Shown piece by piece: positions 37,021 through 46,130 of a stretch of DNA of 64,000 nucleotides. Position numbers and translations under genes: made by a program. Numbering within the stretch: the stretch's first letter is position 1; each line of letters starts with the position of its first letter. Below the pieces are notes generated by a model that worked only from the letters and a program-made list of their open reading frames with translations, searched no databases and was not told the origin of the DNA. The stretch covers positions 62,001 to 126,000 of the forward strand of contig NZ_ATMI01000004.1 of assembly GCF_000439375.1 (NCBI RefSeq). The letters run 5' to 3'. The stretch is from Tatumella saanichensis. Lineage in GTDB: Bacteria > Pseudomonadota > Gammaproteobacteria > Enterobacterales > Enterobacteriaceae.

Positions 37021-37365
37021 ATCACTATCTCCCGGACATTTATATTCTGTTTACCGTTATCGATAATCAGGAAAGGGCACCCTGAGTGTCTAAAAAAAAC
37101 AACAATATCGCAGTACTAAAGGGTAGAGGATAAGGCGATACCGGCCAGCTAGATTTACGTGCAGATACCACAGAGATCACCGCTAGGTGTCAGCATAGAC
37201 TGCCATAGTGTGCTTGTCAGTCGCCGTATTTTCCCAGCTCTGCGCATGTTCCAGAAGCACCTCTGAAGGGAGAGGCTGCAGAGAGCTATTAGATGGCCTA
37301 GCGCAGTGCCATTCTTCTGCCTGAACGGTACAGCAGCCCCAAAAATACACAATAAGAGGGTAATA
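37021..37365. other. Leader and intergenic region before yjiH
   Basis: Contains the second CAACAATATC half-site at 37100-37109. The remaining 250 bp hold no convincing gene; a small CCTCT/AGAGG-type hairpin near 37260-37275 is the only structure noticed. Confidence 0.4.
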
Positions 37366-38046
37366 ATGACAAAACACACCATCTCCCACCAAACTCCTGA
37401 CCCGGAGCAGGCCTACGGAAATGTCACACTGAAAGGCTGGCTGTCTCTGATTGCCGTATTGTTAGTCTTTTCAGGATTATTTTTTAACGTTAAAGAAAGG
37501 CCCTGGCTGGGTGCCTTCGATTTCACCACCCTCAGCGGCGCTTTTGGCACCATAAAGGGCGCTTCCTCCACCTTTACCGGCAGTGGCGGTTTAGGGGCCA
37601 AGGCCGGATTTCTGTTTGCTTTATCACTGGTACCAACGGTTATGCTGGCCCTAGGGTTACTGGAAATTTTTACCCATTATGGCGCAATACGTGCCGCACA
37701 CCGCCTGCTGACCCCGCTACTTAAGCCGCTACTGGGACTCCCGGGCTTTACCGGGCTGGCCTTAATAACTGATCTACAAAGCACAGATGCCGGCGCTGCC
37801 TTGAGTAAAGAGCTTTATGACAGTAAGCAAATCACCCGTAAACACGTCGTCATCATGGGTTCTTGGCAATATTCCGGTGCTGGGCTAATTAATAACTATT
37901 TTGCGATCGGTTCCGCGTTATTCACCTCGGTCACCACGCCTCTGATCATTCCGCTTATCCTGATGTTTATTCTGAAATTTGTCGGCGCTGCTTTCACACG
38001 GCTGATCCTGAATACCGTTTATAAGAAGGATTTTATTAATGAATAA
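37366..38046 (+). CDS. yjiH: YjiH family membrane protein (nucleoside-recognition/Gate domain)
   Basis: 226 residues with about five or six membrane helices and a Gate (nucleoside recognition/spore maturation A-like) domain: GFTGLALITDLQSTDAGAALSKELYDSKQITRKHVVIMGSWQYSGAGLI. In E. coli yjiH, yjiG and iadA (isoaspartyl dipeptidase) form one operon; here the third gene is an M20 peptidase instead. A transport role for peptides or their products is inferred. ATG 37366 follows AGAGGG at five bases; it overlaps yjiG by eight bases. Confidence 0.88.
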   Translation: MTKHTISHQTPDPEQAYGNVTLKGWLSLIAVLLVFSGLFFNVKERPWLGAFDFTTLSGAFGTIKGASSTFTGSGGLGAKAGFLFALSLVPTVMLALGLLEIFTHYGAIRAAHRLLTPLLKPLLGLPGFTGLALITDLQSTDAGAALSKELYDSKQITRKHVVIMGSWQYSGAGLINNYFAIGSALFTSVTTPLIIPLILMFILKFVGAAFTRLILNTVYKKDFINE

Positions 38047-38506
38047 TTCGCTTCCTACCCACAGTAATCCGTTTGATATTTTTGTAACAGGTGCCCGTAA
38101 AGGCTTTCACATCGCCATTAATAACCTGATGCCGAATGTCATCATGGCCTATGTGATCGCAGAGATCTTAAACCTGTTAGGCGTGATGCAGTTTATCGGC
38201 CATTTGTGCGCGCCACTGATGGGATTATTCGGACTGCCGGGTGAAGCCATTACTGTATTACTGACCTCCTGGCTTTCTTCTTCGGCCGGTACCGGCGTTG
38301 CTGCCAGCCTGCTAGCTACCGGTAAGCTAGATGCGACTCAGATTACGATCCTTATCCCAGCGATCTTTCTGATGGGGTCACAGCTACAGTATATGGGGCG
38401 GCTGCTGGGGGTAGCCGATGTGCCGAAAAAATACTGGCCACTGCTAATGTTGGTTAGCTTGGGGAATGCCATTATTTCTATGCTGGTGATGCGGCTCTGC
38501 GCCTGA
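38039..38506 (+). CDS. yjiG: YjiG family membrane protein (spore maturation B-like)
   Basis: 155 residues (E. coli YjiG has about 153), with a Gate domain and about four helices: NLMPNVIMAYVIAEILNLLGVMQFIGHLCAPLMGLFGLPGEAITVLLTSWLSSSAGTGVAASLL. It overlaps the end of yjiH and probably forms a heteromer with it. Function unknown; followed 38 bp later by the M20 peptidase gene. Confidence 0.9.
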   Translation: MNNSLPTHSNPFDIFVTGARKGFHIAINNLMPNVIMAYVIAEILNLLGVMQFIGHLCAPLMGLFGLPGEAITVLLTSWLSSSAGTGVAASLLATGKLDATQITILIPAIFLMGSQLQYMGRLLGVADVPKKYWPLLMLVSLGNAIISMLVMRLCA

Positions 38507-38544
38507 CACACCTCTTAACCCTTTACGCCTTTAAGGAGCAGAAA

Positions 38545-39648
38545 ATGTCTCGGACGTTAACGCATTTTTCAGTGTTACATGAGATCCCGGAGCTGGGGTT
38601 TCAGGAAGTGAAAACCTCAGCCTACATCGCCAGCGCCCTTGAGCAGGCAGGCTTTAAAGTGACCCGACAGGTCAATGGCACCACTGGCATTATCGCCGAA
38701 CTAGACAGCGGAAAGCCTGGACCGGTCCTGGCACTACGTGCCGATATGGATGCTCTCGGCCATATTATTGATGGCCAGCAGGTGGCTCGCCACACCTGTG
38801 GCCATGACGGACACTCCTCAGTAGTACTAACAGCGGCGGAAGAAATTATCAGTGAAGGACTGGTGAGAAAAGGTCGCCTGAAAATTCTGTTCCAACCAGC
38901 AGAAGAGCTAGGTACCGGTGCAATTGCCATGGTCGAAGGCGGTGCGCTGGATGACACCGACATGCTGCTCGGCTTCCATCTTCGCCCTATCGAAGAGTGC
39001 CAAAAAGGACAGGCCGTCGCCGCCATGCACTACTCTGCCAGTGCTACTTTGGAAGCGATATTCAGTGGACAGGCGGCCCATGCTGCCCGCCCTCACCTGG
39101 GGGTCAACGCCTTGGATGCCGCGGCTCTGGCCGTGCAGGCGGTGAATGGAGTGCATCTCTCTCCTTCCCTGACCTACAGCGCCAAGGCCACACGCTTTCT
39201 CTCCGATGCCGGCGTCACCAACTCTATTCCGGCGGATGCCCGAGTCTGCTGGGATCTGCGCAGCGCAGACAATGACGCGATGAAACAACTGAAACAAAAA
39301 GTGATCACCGCCATCACCGGCAGTGCTTCAGCAGTCGGTGCCGAGGTGGAGGTGACGCTATTGAAAGAAATGCCTGCGGCCATCTTGGATCCACAGGCCA
39401 CGGCGGTTGTCAGTCAGGCCATCAGTGAGGTATTGGGTGAAGAGGGACTGATCGCGGCTAAAACTACCCCCGGCAGTGAAGATTTTTTCCATTATCTGCG
39501 ACTTTGTCCACAGGTTAAGGGAGGCTTCTGGGGACTGGGTGCCAATCTGACGCCGGGCTTACATCATCCGGAGATGCACTTTGATCGCGATGCACTGGCC
39601 ATCGGTGTCAAAATATTTAAAGCCAGTGTCGTACAGGTATTGGGGTAA
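38545..39648 (+). CDS. M20 family amidohydrolase/peptidase
   Basis: 367 residues, M20D group. Opening LHEIPELGFQEVKTSAYIASALEQAGF, LALRADMDAL, metal-site HTCGHDGHSSVVL, ILFQPAEELGTGA and the second metal part TPGSEDFFHYL with a terminal LHHPEMHFDRDALAIG. Members cleave N-acyl or N-carbamoyl amino acids and some dipeptides. By its place after yjiHG, where E. coli has isoaspartyl dipeptidase, it probably processes the substrate these membrane proteins bring in. AAGGAG precedes ATG 38545. Confidence 0.87.
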   Translation: MSRTLTHFSVLHEIPELGFQEVKTSAYIASALEQAGFKVTRQVNGTTGIIAELDSGKPGPVLALRADMDALGHIIDGQQVARHTCGHDGHSSVVLTAAEEIISEGLVRKGRLKILFQPAEELGTGAIAMVEGGALDDTDMLLGFHLRPIEECQKGQAVAAMHYSASATLEAIFSGQAAHAARPHLGVNALDAAALAVQAVNGVHLSPSLTYSAKATRFLSDAGVTNSIPADARVCWDLRSADNDAMKQLKQKVITAITGSASAVGAEVEVTLLKEMPAAILDPQATAVVSQAISEVLGEEGLIAAKTTPGSEDFFHYLRLCPQVKGGFWGLGANLTPGLHHPEMHFDRDALAIGVKIFKASVVQVLG

Positions 39649-39659
39649 TCGGACTGGAC

Positions 39660-39680
39660 GCCCGCTGTCACGCAGCGGGC
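39660..39680 (+). terminator. Stem-loop after the M20 gene
   Basis: GCCCGCTG-TCACG-CAGCGGGC, an 8-bp perfect stem 11 bases after the stop codon. Only a weak T content follows (TGCAACCTT). Confidence 0.6.
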
Positions 39681-39783
39681 TGCAACCTTCTGCTACATTC
39701 AGAAACGTTAATTGTCTGGAGCCCTGTCCCGTGACCCGGAATGATAGCGTCTGTCTTTTCTTGACCCTGATCCGGAGATCCCT

Positions 39784-41127
39784 ATGGCTTTTTTAAAAAA
39801 GCACAACCGCTCCCCTTTTTCCCTATCATTACTAACGTTGGCCCTGTTAAGCCCTCTAAGTACCTTGGCTGCGGGCTCAGCCTGTTCTTTGTCTTTGAAA
39901 GCCGGTACGGCTTCAGTCACCACTGCGCTGCAACATGCGATTGACCAGTGCAGCCGTCATGGCGGCGGGACAGTGACACTGCCCGCCGGGACATGGATCA
40001 GCGCACCAGTCACCCTAAAAAGCCATGTCACCTTGCATCTCGCGGCTGGCAGTACCCTACAATCTACCGGCCATCCACAGGATTTTGTGCCGGCGTTTAT
40101 CAGCCAACCCACTCATCCCCGCGAAGCATTGATCATCGCCAATCACGCCCAAGATGTCGCCATCACCGGTCCGGGTACGGTTGATGGTCAAGGGCAACAC
40201 GCCTGGTGGCCGATGGCGACAGATGCCCGTAATCACCTAAAACAGGGTGATGTCCGCTGGTTTGAACGTCACTGGAAAGGGGTCCCACCGGCGAATGGCA
40301 TGCCACGGCCGTGGCTGATTGAATTCAATCATGTCCAAGATGGCTATATCCGCGACCTGCATATAGTCAATTCACCGATGTGGAACCTGGTACTGCGTAA
40401 TAGCCAGCACATCACGGTCAGTCATAGCAGCATTATTAACCCACCAGACTCACCAAATACCGACGGTGTGGATGTGGTATCGTCGCAAAATGTGTCATTG
40501 AATCATCTGAAACTCTCCACCGGAGATGATGATATCGCCATTAAATCTGGGCTGGCATCCACCGGTAAGGCACCATCCAGCGCCAATATTCGTATTGAAG
40601 AGATTGATATTGCCCGTGGTCACGGATTATCGGTCGGCAGTGAGACCGCCAATGGTATCGGCAGTGTCACGCTGCGCAATGTGACCTTCAACGGCACCGA
40701 AAATGGCCTGCGTATTAAGTCAGGCCGAGATCGTGGCAATAAAATCGGCCCCGTTTTGGCCGACAATATTCGAATGAACCACGTCAATGTACCGCTGGTG
40801 ATCACTGACAGCTATGGCGGTAACGGCGGCTATTCGAAACAGAGCCTGACGCCGTTGCCAGCAGCGCCCGTCTCGGCACTGACACCGTTTATTCATGATG
40901 TCACTATCCGTCATCTTATCGCGAAGAATGCGGGGATGGCCGGGATGATCAGTGGTCTGCCGGAGGCGCCATTACAGAATATCCAATTGCAGGATATCGA
41001 GATTGATGCACCGCATGCCTTACAAAGCCGCTATGTGAACGGTGCACTGAGCAATGTCCGTGTCGTGTCACACAGCAAAGCGCTTCCTCTTCAACAAGGC
41101 CCAGATAGCCACTGGTCAAAGGGCTGA
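39784..41127 (+). CDS. Secreted GH28 polygalacturonase
   Basis: 447 residues with a Sec signal peptide (about 1-29, ending STLA-AGS). Right-handed beta-helix of glycoside hydrolase family 28 with all four signature sites: NTDGVDVV, the catalytic GDDDIAIKSG, GHGLSVGSE and RIKSGRDRG. It should hydrolyse alpha-1,4-galacturonan of pectin or oligogalacturonides; whether it is endo- or exo-acting is open. Periplasmic or secreted: no type II secretion genes are in the window. GGAG lies seven bases before ATG 39784. Single gene; its promoter is not obvious. Confidence 0.92.
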   Translation: MAFLKKHNRSPFSLSLLTLALLSPLSTLAAGSACSLSLKAGTASVTTALQHAIDQCSRHGGGTVTLPAGTWISAPVTLKSHVTLHLAAGSTLQSTGHPQDFVPAFISQPTHPREALIIANHAQDVAITGPGTVDGQGQHAWWPMATDARNHLKQGDVRWFERHWKGVPPANGMPRPWLIEFNHVQDGYIRDLHIVNSPMWNLVLRNSQHITVSHSSIINPPDSPNTDGVDVVSSQNVSLNHLKLSTGDDDIAIKSGLASTGKAPSSANIRIEEIDIARGHGLSVGSETANGIGSVTLRNVTFNGTENGLRIKSGRDRGNKIGPVLADNIRMNHVNVPLVITDSYGGNGGYSKQSLTPLPAAPVSALTPFIHDVTIRHLIAKNAGMAGMISGLPEAPLQNIQLQDIEIDAPHALQSRYVNGALSNVRVVSHSKALPLQQGPDSHWSKG

Positions 41128-41306
41128 CCCTTACCCCTGCTGGGGGAAGTGAACGTATCGCCTTCGCCGCGGGCAGTACTAAGTTCCAAGCGATACAGAC
41201 AGTATGGCGGGGGCACTGGATCATGGCCTGGTTACCGACAAAGAAACTGTACGGCGACAGCTGTTTAATCACTCATGATGCTTAGCCCGCAGCAGCCGTA
41301 GAAACA

Positions 41307-41335
41307 TTGCCCGCCTGTGCTGGGGGTGATACTAT
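41307..41335 (+). promoter_or_regulatory. Promoter of mtnB
   Basis: TTGCCC, 17-bp spacer, TACTAT, with TG one base before the -10 (extended -10). The start point would fall within the MetJ-like operator at 41341-41356. Confidence 0.6.
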
Positions 41336-41340
41336 CCCTC

Positions 41341-41356
41341 AGCCGTTTAGACGGCT
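41341..41356. promoter_or_regulatory. MetJ operator candidate (two met boxes)
   Basis: AGCCGTTT-AGACGGCT matches 13 of 16 bases of the tandem met-box consensus AGACGTCT-AGACGTCT and is itself a palindrome. Two adjacent boxes are the minimum bound by MetJ with S-adenosylmethionine. The site sits just after the -10 element, so it would repress mtnB when methionine is plentiful. It could instead be a hairpin in the leader RNA. Confidence 0.6.
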
Positions 41357-41390
41357 AAATAACACATCATTCGGAACAGAAGGAAGCGGT

Positions 41391-42002
41391 ATGTGGCAAC
41401 AACGACTGGCGGAAGTAGTCACCGCCTGCCATTGGATCGGTAATAAAGGTTGGGCACCTGCCACCGGCGGGAATATGTCCATTCGTCAGGACGAGCAATG
41501 GTGCTGGCTCAGCGAGTCAGGTCGTGACAAGGGCAGTTTAACCACAGAGGATTTTCTGCAGGTAAATATTGAGACCTTAGAGGCCCCTTCGGGACGTACA
41601 CCCTCTGCTGAGACCGGCCTACATACCTTGATTTATCGTCTATTTCCGCAGGCCAATGCGGTTTTGCATGTGCACACGGCCAATGCTACGGTCCTGTCAC
41701 GACTGGAAACCGGCGACCAGTTGCTGCTAAGCGGTTATGAAATGCAAAAAGCACTCAGTGGTCAGCAGAGCCACTTGGACACCGTTCCCATTGCCATTTT
41801 TGACAACGACCAAGATATCGCCGCCTTATCAGAACGGATTTTCGCCACTGCTCAGCAACAGCCTCTCCATTACGGTTTTCTACTGCGTGGCCACGGCCTT
41901 ACCTGTTGGGGTAAAGATGTCAGCGAAGCACGTCGCCATCTGGAAGGGCTGGAGTTCCTATTTGACTGTGAATTGAAACGCCGTCTGTACGCTGGCCGTT
42001 GA
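41391..42002 (+). CDS. mtnB: Methylthioribulose-1-phosphate dehydratase
   Basis: 203 residues, class II aldolase/adducin fold, close to Klebsiella MtnB (204). Visible: RWIG-type ACHWIGNKGWAPATGGNMSIRQD, the glutamate of PSAETGLHTLIY, zinc ligands HVHTAN and the third His in LLRGHGLTCWGKD. It dehydrates methylthioribulose-1-phosphate in the methionine salvage pathway. The other mtn genes are not in the window. ATG 41391 is preceded by AAGGAAG; 28 further upstream codons are unsupported. It leads a two-gene unit with the reductase gene, 39 bp downstream. Confidence 0.92.
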   Translation: MWQQRLAEVVTACHWIGNKGWAPATGGNMSIRQDEQWCWLSESGRDKGSLTTEDFLQVNIETLEAPSGRTPSAETGLHTLIYRLFPQANAVLHVHTANATVLSRLETGDQLLLSGYEMQKALSGQQSHLDTVPIAIFDNDQDIAALSERIFATAQQQPLHYGFLLRGHGLTCWGKDVSEARRHLEGLEFLFDCELKRRLYAGR

Positions 42003-42041
42003 CCCTCTCCCTTTGATCACTCTCGCGGATAATGAATAATA

Positions 42042-44354
42042 ATGAAAACTGAGCAATCACTGACCTCCACCCACTGGGGCACCTATCAGGTTGAGGCCGA
42101 CGGTGAAAAAATCATCGCCATGACGCCGGTCTCCTGGGATAAAAATCCGTCCCGTATCGGCCAGTCAATGCCGGAAGCGATCACCGGTAATACCCGTATT
42201 CGTCGCCCGGCTGTGCGCCTCGGTTATCTAAAAAATGGCCCTGATTCCCGTGAAGGACGTGGCAAAGAGCCCTTTGTCGAAGTCAGCTGGGAGCAAGCGC
42301 TGGCGCTAGTGGCCCGCGACATGCAATCGGTCAAAGCACGCCACGGTAATGAGGCGATCTTTGGCGGCTCCTATGGCTGGGGCAGCGCCGGACGTTTTCA
42401 CCATGTGCAGAGCCAGTTGCACCGGTTTCTAAAAGGCTTTGGTGGCTACACAGCCAGTACCAACACCTACAGCAGCGCCGCAGGCGAACGGATCCTGCCG
42501 CACATTATTGGCCCGCTGAGCCCACTGCATAAGCAACATACCCATTTTTCAGTGCTGGCGGAACACTGCGAAGTGTTTATGGCCATCGGCGGATTACCGG
42601 TTCGCAATGCCCAGGTCAATGTCGGTGGGGCCAGCGACCATATGCTGAAACACTGGTTAGAGGAGATGCAGGCGAAGGGTGTCAAGTTTATCAACGTCAG
42701 CCCAGTGAAAAATGACCTGAGTGCGGTCAGCAATGCCGAGTGGCTAGCGGTTAAACCCGGTACCGATACCGCGCTATTGCTGGCGCTCTGCCAAACTCTT
42801 ATCCGCGAAAATCTGCATAATCAGTCGTTTATCGATAGCCATACCGTCGGTTTTGAGCCTCTGCGCCGTTATCTGCTGGGGGAAACCGATGGTATTGAGA
42901 AAAATGCTGACTGGGCTGCCCCCATCACTGGCCTGAGTGCTACGCAGATCACCGAGCTGGCCCATACCCTGGCCCGTCATCGCAGCATGATCAATATCTC
43001 TTGGTCGATTCAGCGTTCACGCCAAGGAGAACAGGCTTATTGGGCCACCGTTGCCCTGACAGCGCTGCTCGGACAGATTGGGACGCCAGGGGGCGGTTTG
43101 GCCTTCGGTTATGCTTGCACCAACCTGGCAGGGGCCGACCGTGTCGCCTTCTCCGGGCCGCGTCTGCCGGCTGGGGAAAATAAGGTGAAAACGGAGATCC
43201 CGGTGGCGCGGATCTCAGACCTGCTACTCAATCCGGGAGGTGAATACCAGTTCGACGGTAAAGATTGCCGTTTCCCAGATATCCGCTTGGTCTATTGGGC
43301 CGGTGGTAACCCGTTCCACCATCATCAGGATCTCAACCGCCTGGTTGAGGCGTGGCGCCGTCCAGAAACCGTGATCGTCCATGAGCAATACTGGACTGCC
43401 CAGGCAAAATTCTCGGATATCGTCCTACCGGCGACAACAGTGCTGGAGCGTAATGATATTGGTAGCGGTAGCCATGATGGCTTTATGGTGGCGATGCGCC
43501 AACATATTGCCCCAGTCGCCGAATCCCGTGATGATTATGCGATTTTCAGTGATCTCGCGGCCCGTCTCGGCTTTGCTGAGCAGTTTACTGAAAACCGCAA
43601 CCCGGAACAGTGGCTGCGCCATCTGTATGATGAGTCCCGCCCGCGGGCATTACAGGAAGGGATTGAACTGCCACCTTTTGATGAGTTCTGGGAACAGGGA
43701 AAACTGGAATTTAAACGTCCGGAAACGCCACAAATCTTCCTCGAGGCATTCCGCCGGGATCCGCAGCAGAATCCGCTGTCGACCCCGTCAGGAAAAATCG
43801 AGCTGTATTCTGAGACCATTGCCGCCTTTGGCTACCGCGAATGCCCTGGCTATCCGTTCTGGGACCCACAGGAAGCCGAATATCAGCAGCAACAGGCAAC
43901 AGAATGGCCACTGCACATGCTGTCTAGCCAGCCCCGCACCCGCCTACACAGCCAGTATGATCATGGCAGTGTCAGTCGTAGCACCAAAGTGCAGGGCCGC
44001 GAACCAGTGTGGATGCATCCGCAGGATGCGGCAGCACGGGGGATCAGTGAAGGATCGGTGGTAAAAATCTTCAATCAGCGCGGGGCAATCCTCGCGGGTG
44101 TGCATATCAGTGACCAGATCCGCCAAGGGGTTATCCAAATCTCCACCGGTGCTTGGTATGATCCTCAGGACCCATCAGTACCAGGTTCACTGGATAAACA
44201 TGGCAATCCAAACGTATTGACCGAAGATCGCGGCAGTTCACGACTCGGTCAGGGATGCAGTGCCCAAAGCTGTAAAGTTGAGATTGAAGCCTGGACCCAA
44301 CCACTGCCAGAGATCACCGCCTTTTCTCCACCGCCTTTTGTCACACACGATTAA
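42042..44354 (+). CDS. BisC/DMSO-reductase family molybdopterin S/N-oxide reductase
   Basis: 770 residues, MGD-molybdoenzyme of the DMSO reductase family without iron-sulfur cysteines and without twin-arginine signal, so cytoplasmic like BisC. Visible: THWGTYQVEADGEK, GGSYGWGSAGRFHHVQSQL, the probable molybdenum-ligand serine in NTYSSAAGE, GQIGTPGGGLAFGY, WAGGNPFHHHQDLNRL and the terminal dinucleotide-binding half (SSQPRTRLHSQYDHG, GSSRLGQGCSAQ). BisC reduces biotin sulfoxide and free methionine sulfoxide. Co-location with mtnB behind a MetJ-type site suggests a methionine-related substrate, which is inference. The ribosome site is weak. Confidence 0.85.
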   Translation: MKTEQSLTSTHWGTYQVEADGEKIIAMTPVSWDKNPSRIGQSMPEAITGNTRIRRPAVRLGYLKNGPDSREGRGKEPFVEVSWEQALALVARDMQSVKARHGNEAIFGGSYGWGSAGRFHHVQSQLHRFLKGFGGYTASTNTYSSAAGERILPHIIGPLSPLHKQHTHFSVLAEHCEVFMAIGGLPVRNAQVNVGGASDHMLKHWLEEMQAKGVKFINVSPVKNDLSAVSNAEWLAVKPGTDTALLLALCQTLIRENLHNQSFIDSHTVGFEPLRRYLLGETDGIEKNADWAAPITGLSATQITELAHTLARHRSMINISWSIQRSRQGEQAYWATVALTALLGQIGTPGGGLAFGYACTNLAGADRVAFSGPRLPAGENKVKTEIPVARISDLLLNPGGEYQFDGKDCRFPDIRLVYWAGGNPFHHHQDLNRLVEAWRRPETVIVHEQYWTAQAKFSDIVLPATTVLERNDIGSGSHDGFMVAMRQHIAPVAESRDDYAIFSDLAARLGFAEQFTENRNPEQWLRHLYDESRPRALQEGIELPPFDEFWEQGKLEFKRPETPQIFLEAFRRDPQQNPLSTPSGKIELYSETIAAFGYRECPGYPFWDPQEAEYQQQQATEWPLHMLSSQPRTRLHSQYDHGSVSRSTKVQGREPVWMHPQDAAARGISEGSVVKIFNQRGAILAGVHISDQIRQGVIQISTGAWYDPQDPSVPGSLDKHGNPNVLTEDRGSSRLGQGCSAQSCKVEIEAWTQPLPEITAFSPPPFVTHD

Positions 44355-44366
44355 GTCAGTACAGAC

Positions 44367-44389
44367 CCCCGGTAGTTACGCTGCCGGGG
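44367..44389 (+). terminator. Terminator after the reductase gene
   Basis: CCCCGGTAG-TTACG-CTGCCGGGG, a 9-bp stem with one G-T pair, 13 bases after the stop; no clear T-run follows. Confidence 0.6.
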
Positions 44390-44511
44390 ACTCAAAAAGA
44401 CTTAGGGCTCGCCGTTCTCATCGTAGTGAATGTCGATAGCAGGCGGCCGGTAACCGCTAGGCAATCCCTGCCTATACCGCTATAGCGTGCTCCATCTTTT
44501 CTTCAGGGCAT

Positions 44512-44547
44512 AAAAAAACGCCTGTCACAAAGCATGTGACAGGCGTT
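44512..44547 (-). terminator. Intrinsic terminator of the NCS1 permease
   Basis: On the minus strand AACGCCTGTCACA-TGCTT-TGTGACAGGCGTT followed by a T-run. A perfect 13-bp stem, 22 bases after the stop. Confidence 0.95.
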
Positions 44548-44569
44548 TGCTGAACGTCATTGAAGCAGA

Positions 44570-45946
44570 CTATACGAGCTGTGCGCGGCGGCGACTGAGC
44601 AGTGGGTAAGCAATGCCCGTCACGACCATACTGATCACCCAAGAGATATCTACCCCAGGGATCATGTTGGCGTAAGGCCCTGAGAAAAAGGCATTGGAGA
44701 CAAACGGGATTTGCACCACAATTCCTAGGAAGTAGACCGCCAGGGCGATCACATTGGCCCGACCATAAATCCCGCCGTCGGCACTGAATATAGAGCGAAT
44801 ATCATACTTCATACGCTTAATTAGGTAGAAGTCGATAAGATTAATCATACTCCACGGGATCAGCACAGAAATCAGTGCAAAGATTAGGTTCAAGAACAGG
44901 CTGACGAAATCGCCCGCCGCTGCCAATGCCACCAGTGAACACACCACTAAAATCACCAGCGAAGTAAATACCCTGACTTTCAGAGCCGGTTTCCATGCCG
45001 GGAAAAAGGTCTGTACCGAGGAGATAATCGATAAGGTACCTCCATACAGGTTCATCGAGTTATGGCAGATGATATTGATTAAAAACAGGATGATCAGTAC
45101 CGGTCCGAAAACTCCCGTTGCTTCTCTGGAAGCCACCATGGTATCTGTGCCGGCCGGCACTAAGCTGACCGCCAGCATACCGAATAAAAACGCCAGAATC
45201 GTGCCGCCACAGGTCCCCAGATAGGTATAGATAAAGGGTTTGAAGACCCCGATTTTTGCCGGTAGATAACGGGAATAGTCAGAAGTATAGGGTGAAAAAC
45301 TGATTTGCCAGACCGCGCCGATACAGAAGGTACCAAACCAACCGGCAAAGGAGAAACCACCACGGGTAAAGAAATCAGCAGGCAAATCATGAAACAGCAT
45401 GATGGCGATACCGATCAGTAAAGCGGCACCCATCACCCAGGCGCCAATATAGTTAATTTTATGGATAAACCGGTAGCCGATAACCCCAATTAGAGTTGCA
45501 GCAACAGCGCCAATCAGCGTGGCGGCATGCAACGGAACATCCGGAACCATATTATTAATAATTCTGCCCGAAAGTGTGATATTGGAAATAAAGAACCCAA
45601 GATAAATCACTGACGAGAAAAAGATTAATAATAAAGAACCGTAGCGTCCGAACTGTGCCCGACTCTGCAGCATCTGTGGAATTCCGACCTGAGGTCCCTG
45701 GGCCGACGTTAGGGCCAGGAAAATACCCCCAAACAGATGCCCGAAAATAATGGCACTGATCGCAGAAGCCATATTCAGATGATAAGTTTCAGTGGCTACC
45801 GCCCCTGTGGAAACCGCCAACGGTGCGATATTTGTACAAAACCATAGCGTAAATAAGCTTTTGACCTTTCCTTGTCGTTCCTCTGGTTTTACATAATCAA
45901 TCGATTTATCTTCGATTAATTGAGAATTTTCTTGCGATGTCGTCAT
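44570..45946 (-). CDS. NCS1-family permease (cytosine/purine/allantoin type)
   Basis: 458 residues from ATG 45946; a GTG four codons earlier is also in frame. About 12 membrane helices, nucleobase:cation symporter-1 pattern: LFTLWFCTNIAPLAVSTGA in helix 1, GPQVGIPQMLQSRAQFGRYGSLL, SPYTSDYSRYLP in the loop before helix 6-7, and NLYGGTLSIISSVQTFFP. Transports a nucleobase or related heterocycle (cytosine, hydantoin, allantoin) with a cation; the substrate is unknown. Divergent from the hydroxypyruvate-isomerase-like and amidohydrolase-like genes, which may act on its cargo. Confidence 0.87.
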   Translation of the reverse strand: MTTSQENSQLIEDKSIDYVKPEERQGKVKSLFTLWFCTNIAPLAVSTGAVATETYHLNMASAISAIIFGHLFGGIFLALTSAQGPQVGIPQMLQSRAQFGRYGSLLLIFFSSVIYLGFFISNITLSGRIINNMVPDVPLHAATLIGAVAATLIGVIGYRFIHKINYIGAWVMGAALLIGIAIMLFHDLPADFFTRGGFSFAGWFGTFCIGAVWQISFSPYTSDYSRYLPAKIGVFKPFIYTYLGTCGGTILAFLFGMLAVSLVPAGTDTMVASREATGVFGPVLIILFLINIICHNSMNLYGGTLSIISSVQTFFPAWKPALKVRVFTSLVILVVCSLVALAAAGDFVSLFLNLIFALISVLIPWSMINLIDFYLIKRMKYDIRSIFSADGGIYGRANVIALAVYFLGIVVQIPFVSNAFFSGPYANMIPGVDISWVISMVVTGIAYPLLSRRRAQLV

Positions 45947-45993
45947 TACTTTTGCCACTCTTCACGTTTTTATCATCCTGATTGTTGCCCCCT

Positions 45994-46022
45994 ATAATAG
46001 AGAACTTTCATTTATATCCCAA
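45994..46022 (-). promoter_or_regulatory. Promoter of the NCS1 permease
   Basis: On the minus strand TTGGGA, 17-bp spacer, TATTAT. Start near 45987, giving a leader of about 40 bases. Confidence 0.6.
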
Positions 46023-46130
46023 ACGATCCCTGAAATAAAATTCCATCTCATTCCAATTACTACCCCCTAAGTACCAATAATTTATCCATATAATGCAGAT
46101 TTATAACGGATAATTTCATCGCTTTTACAC

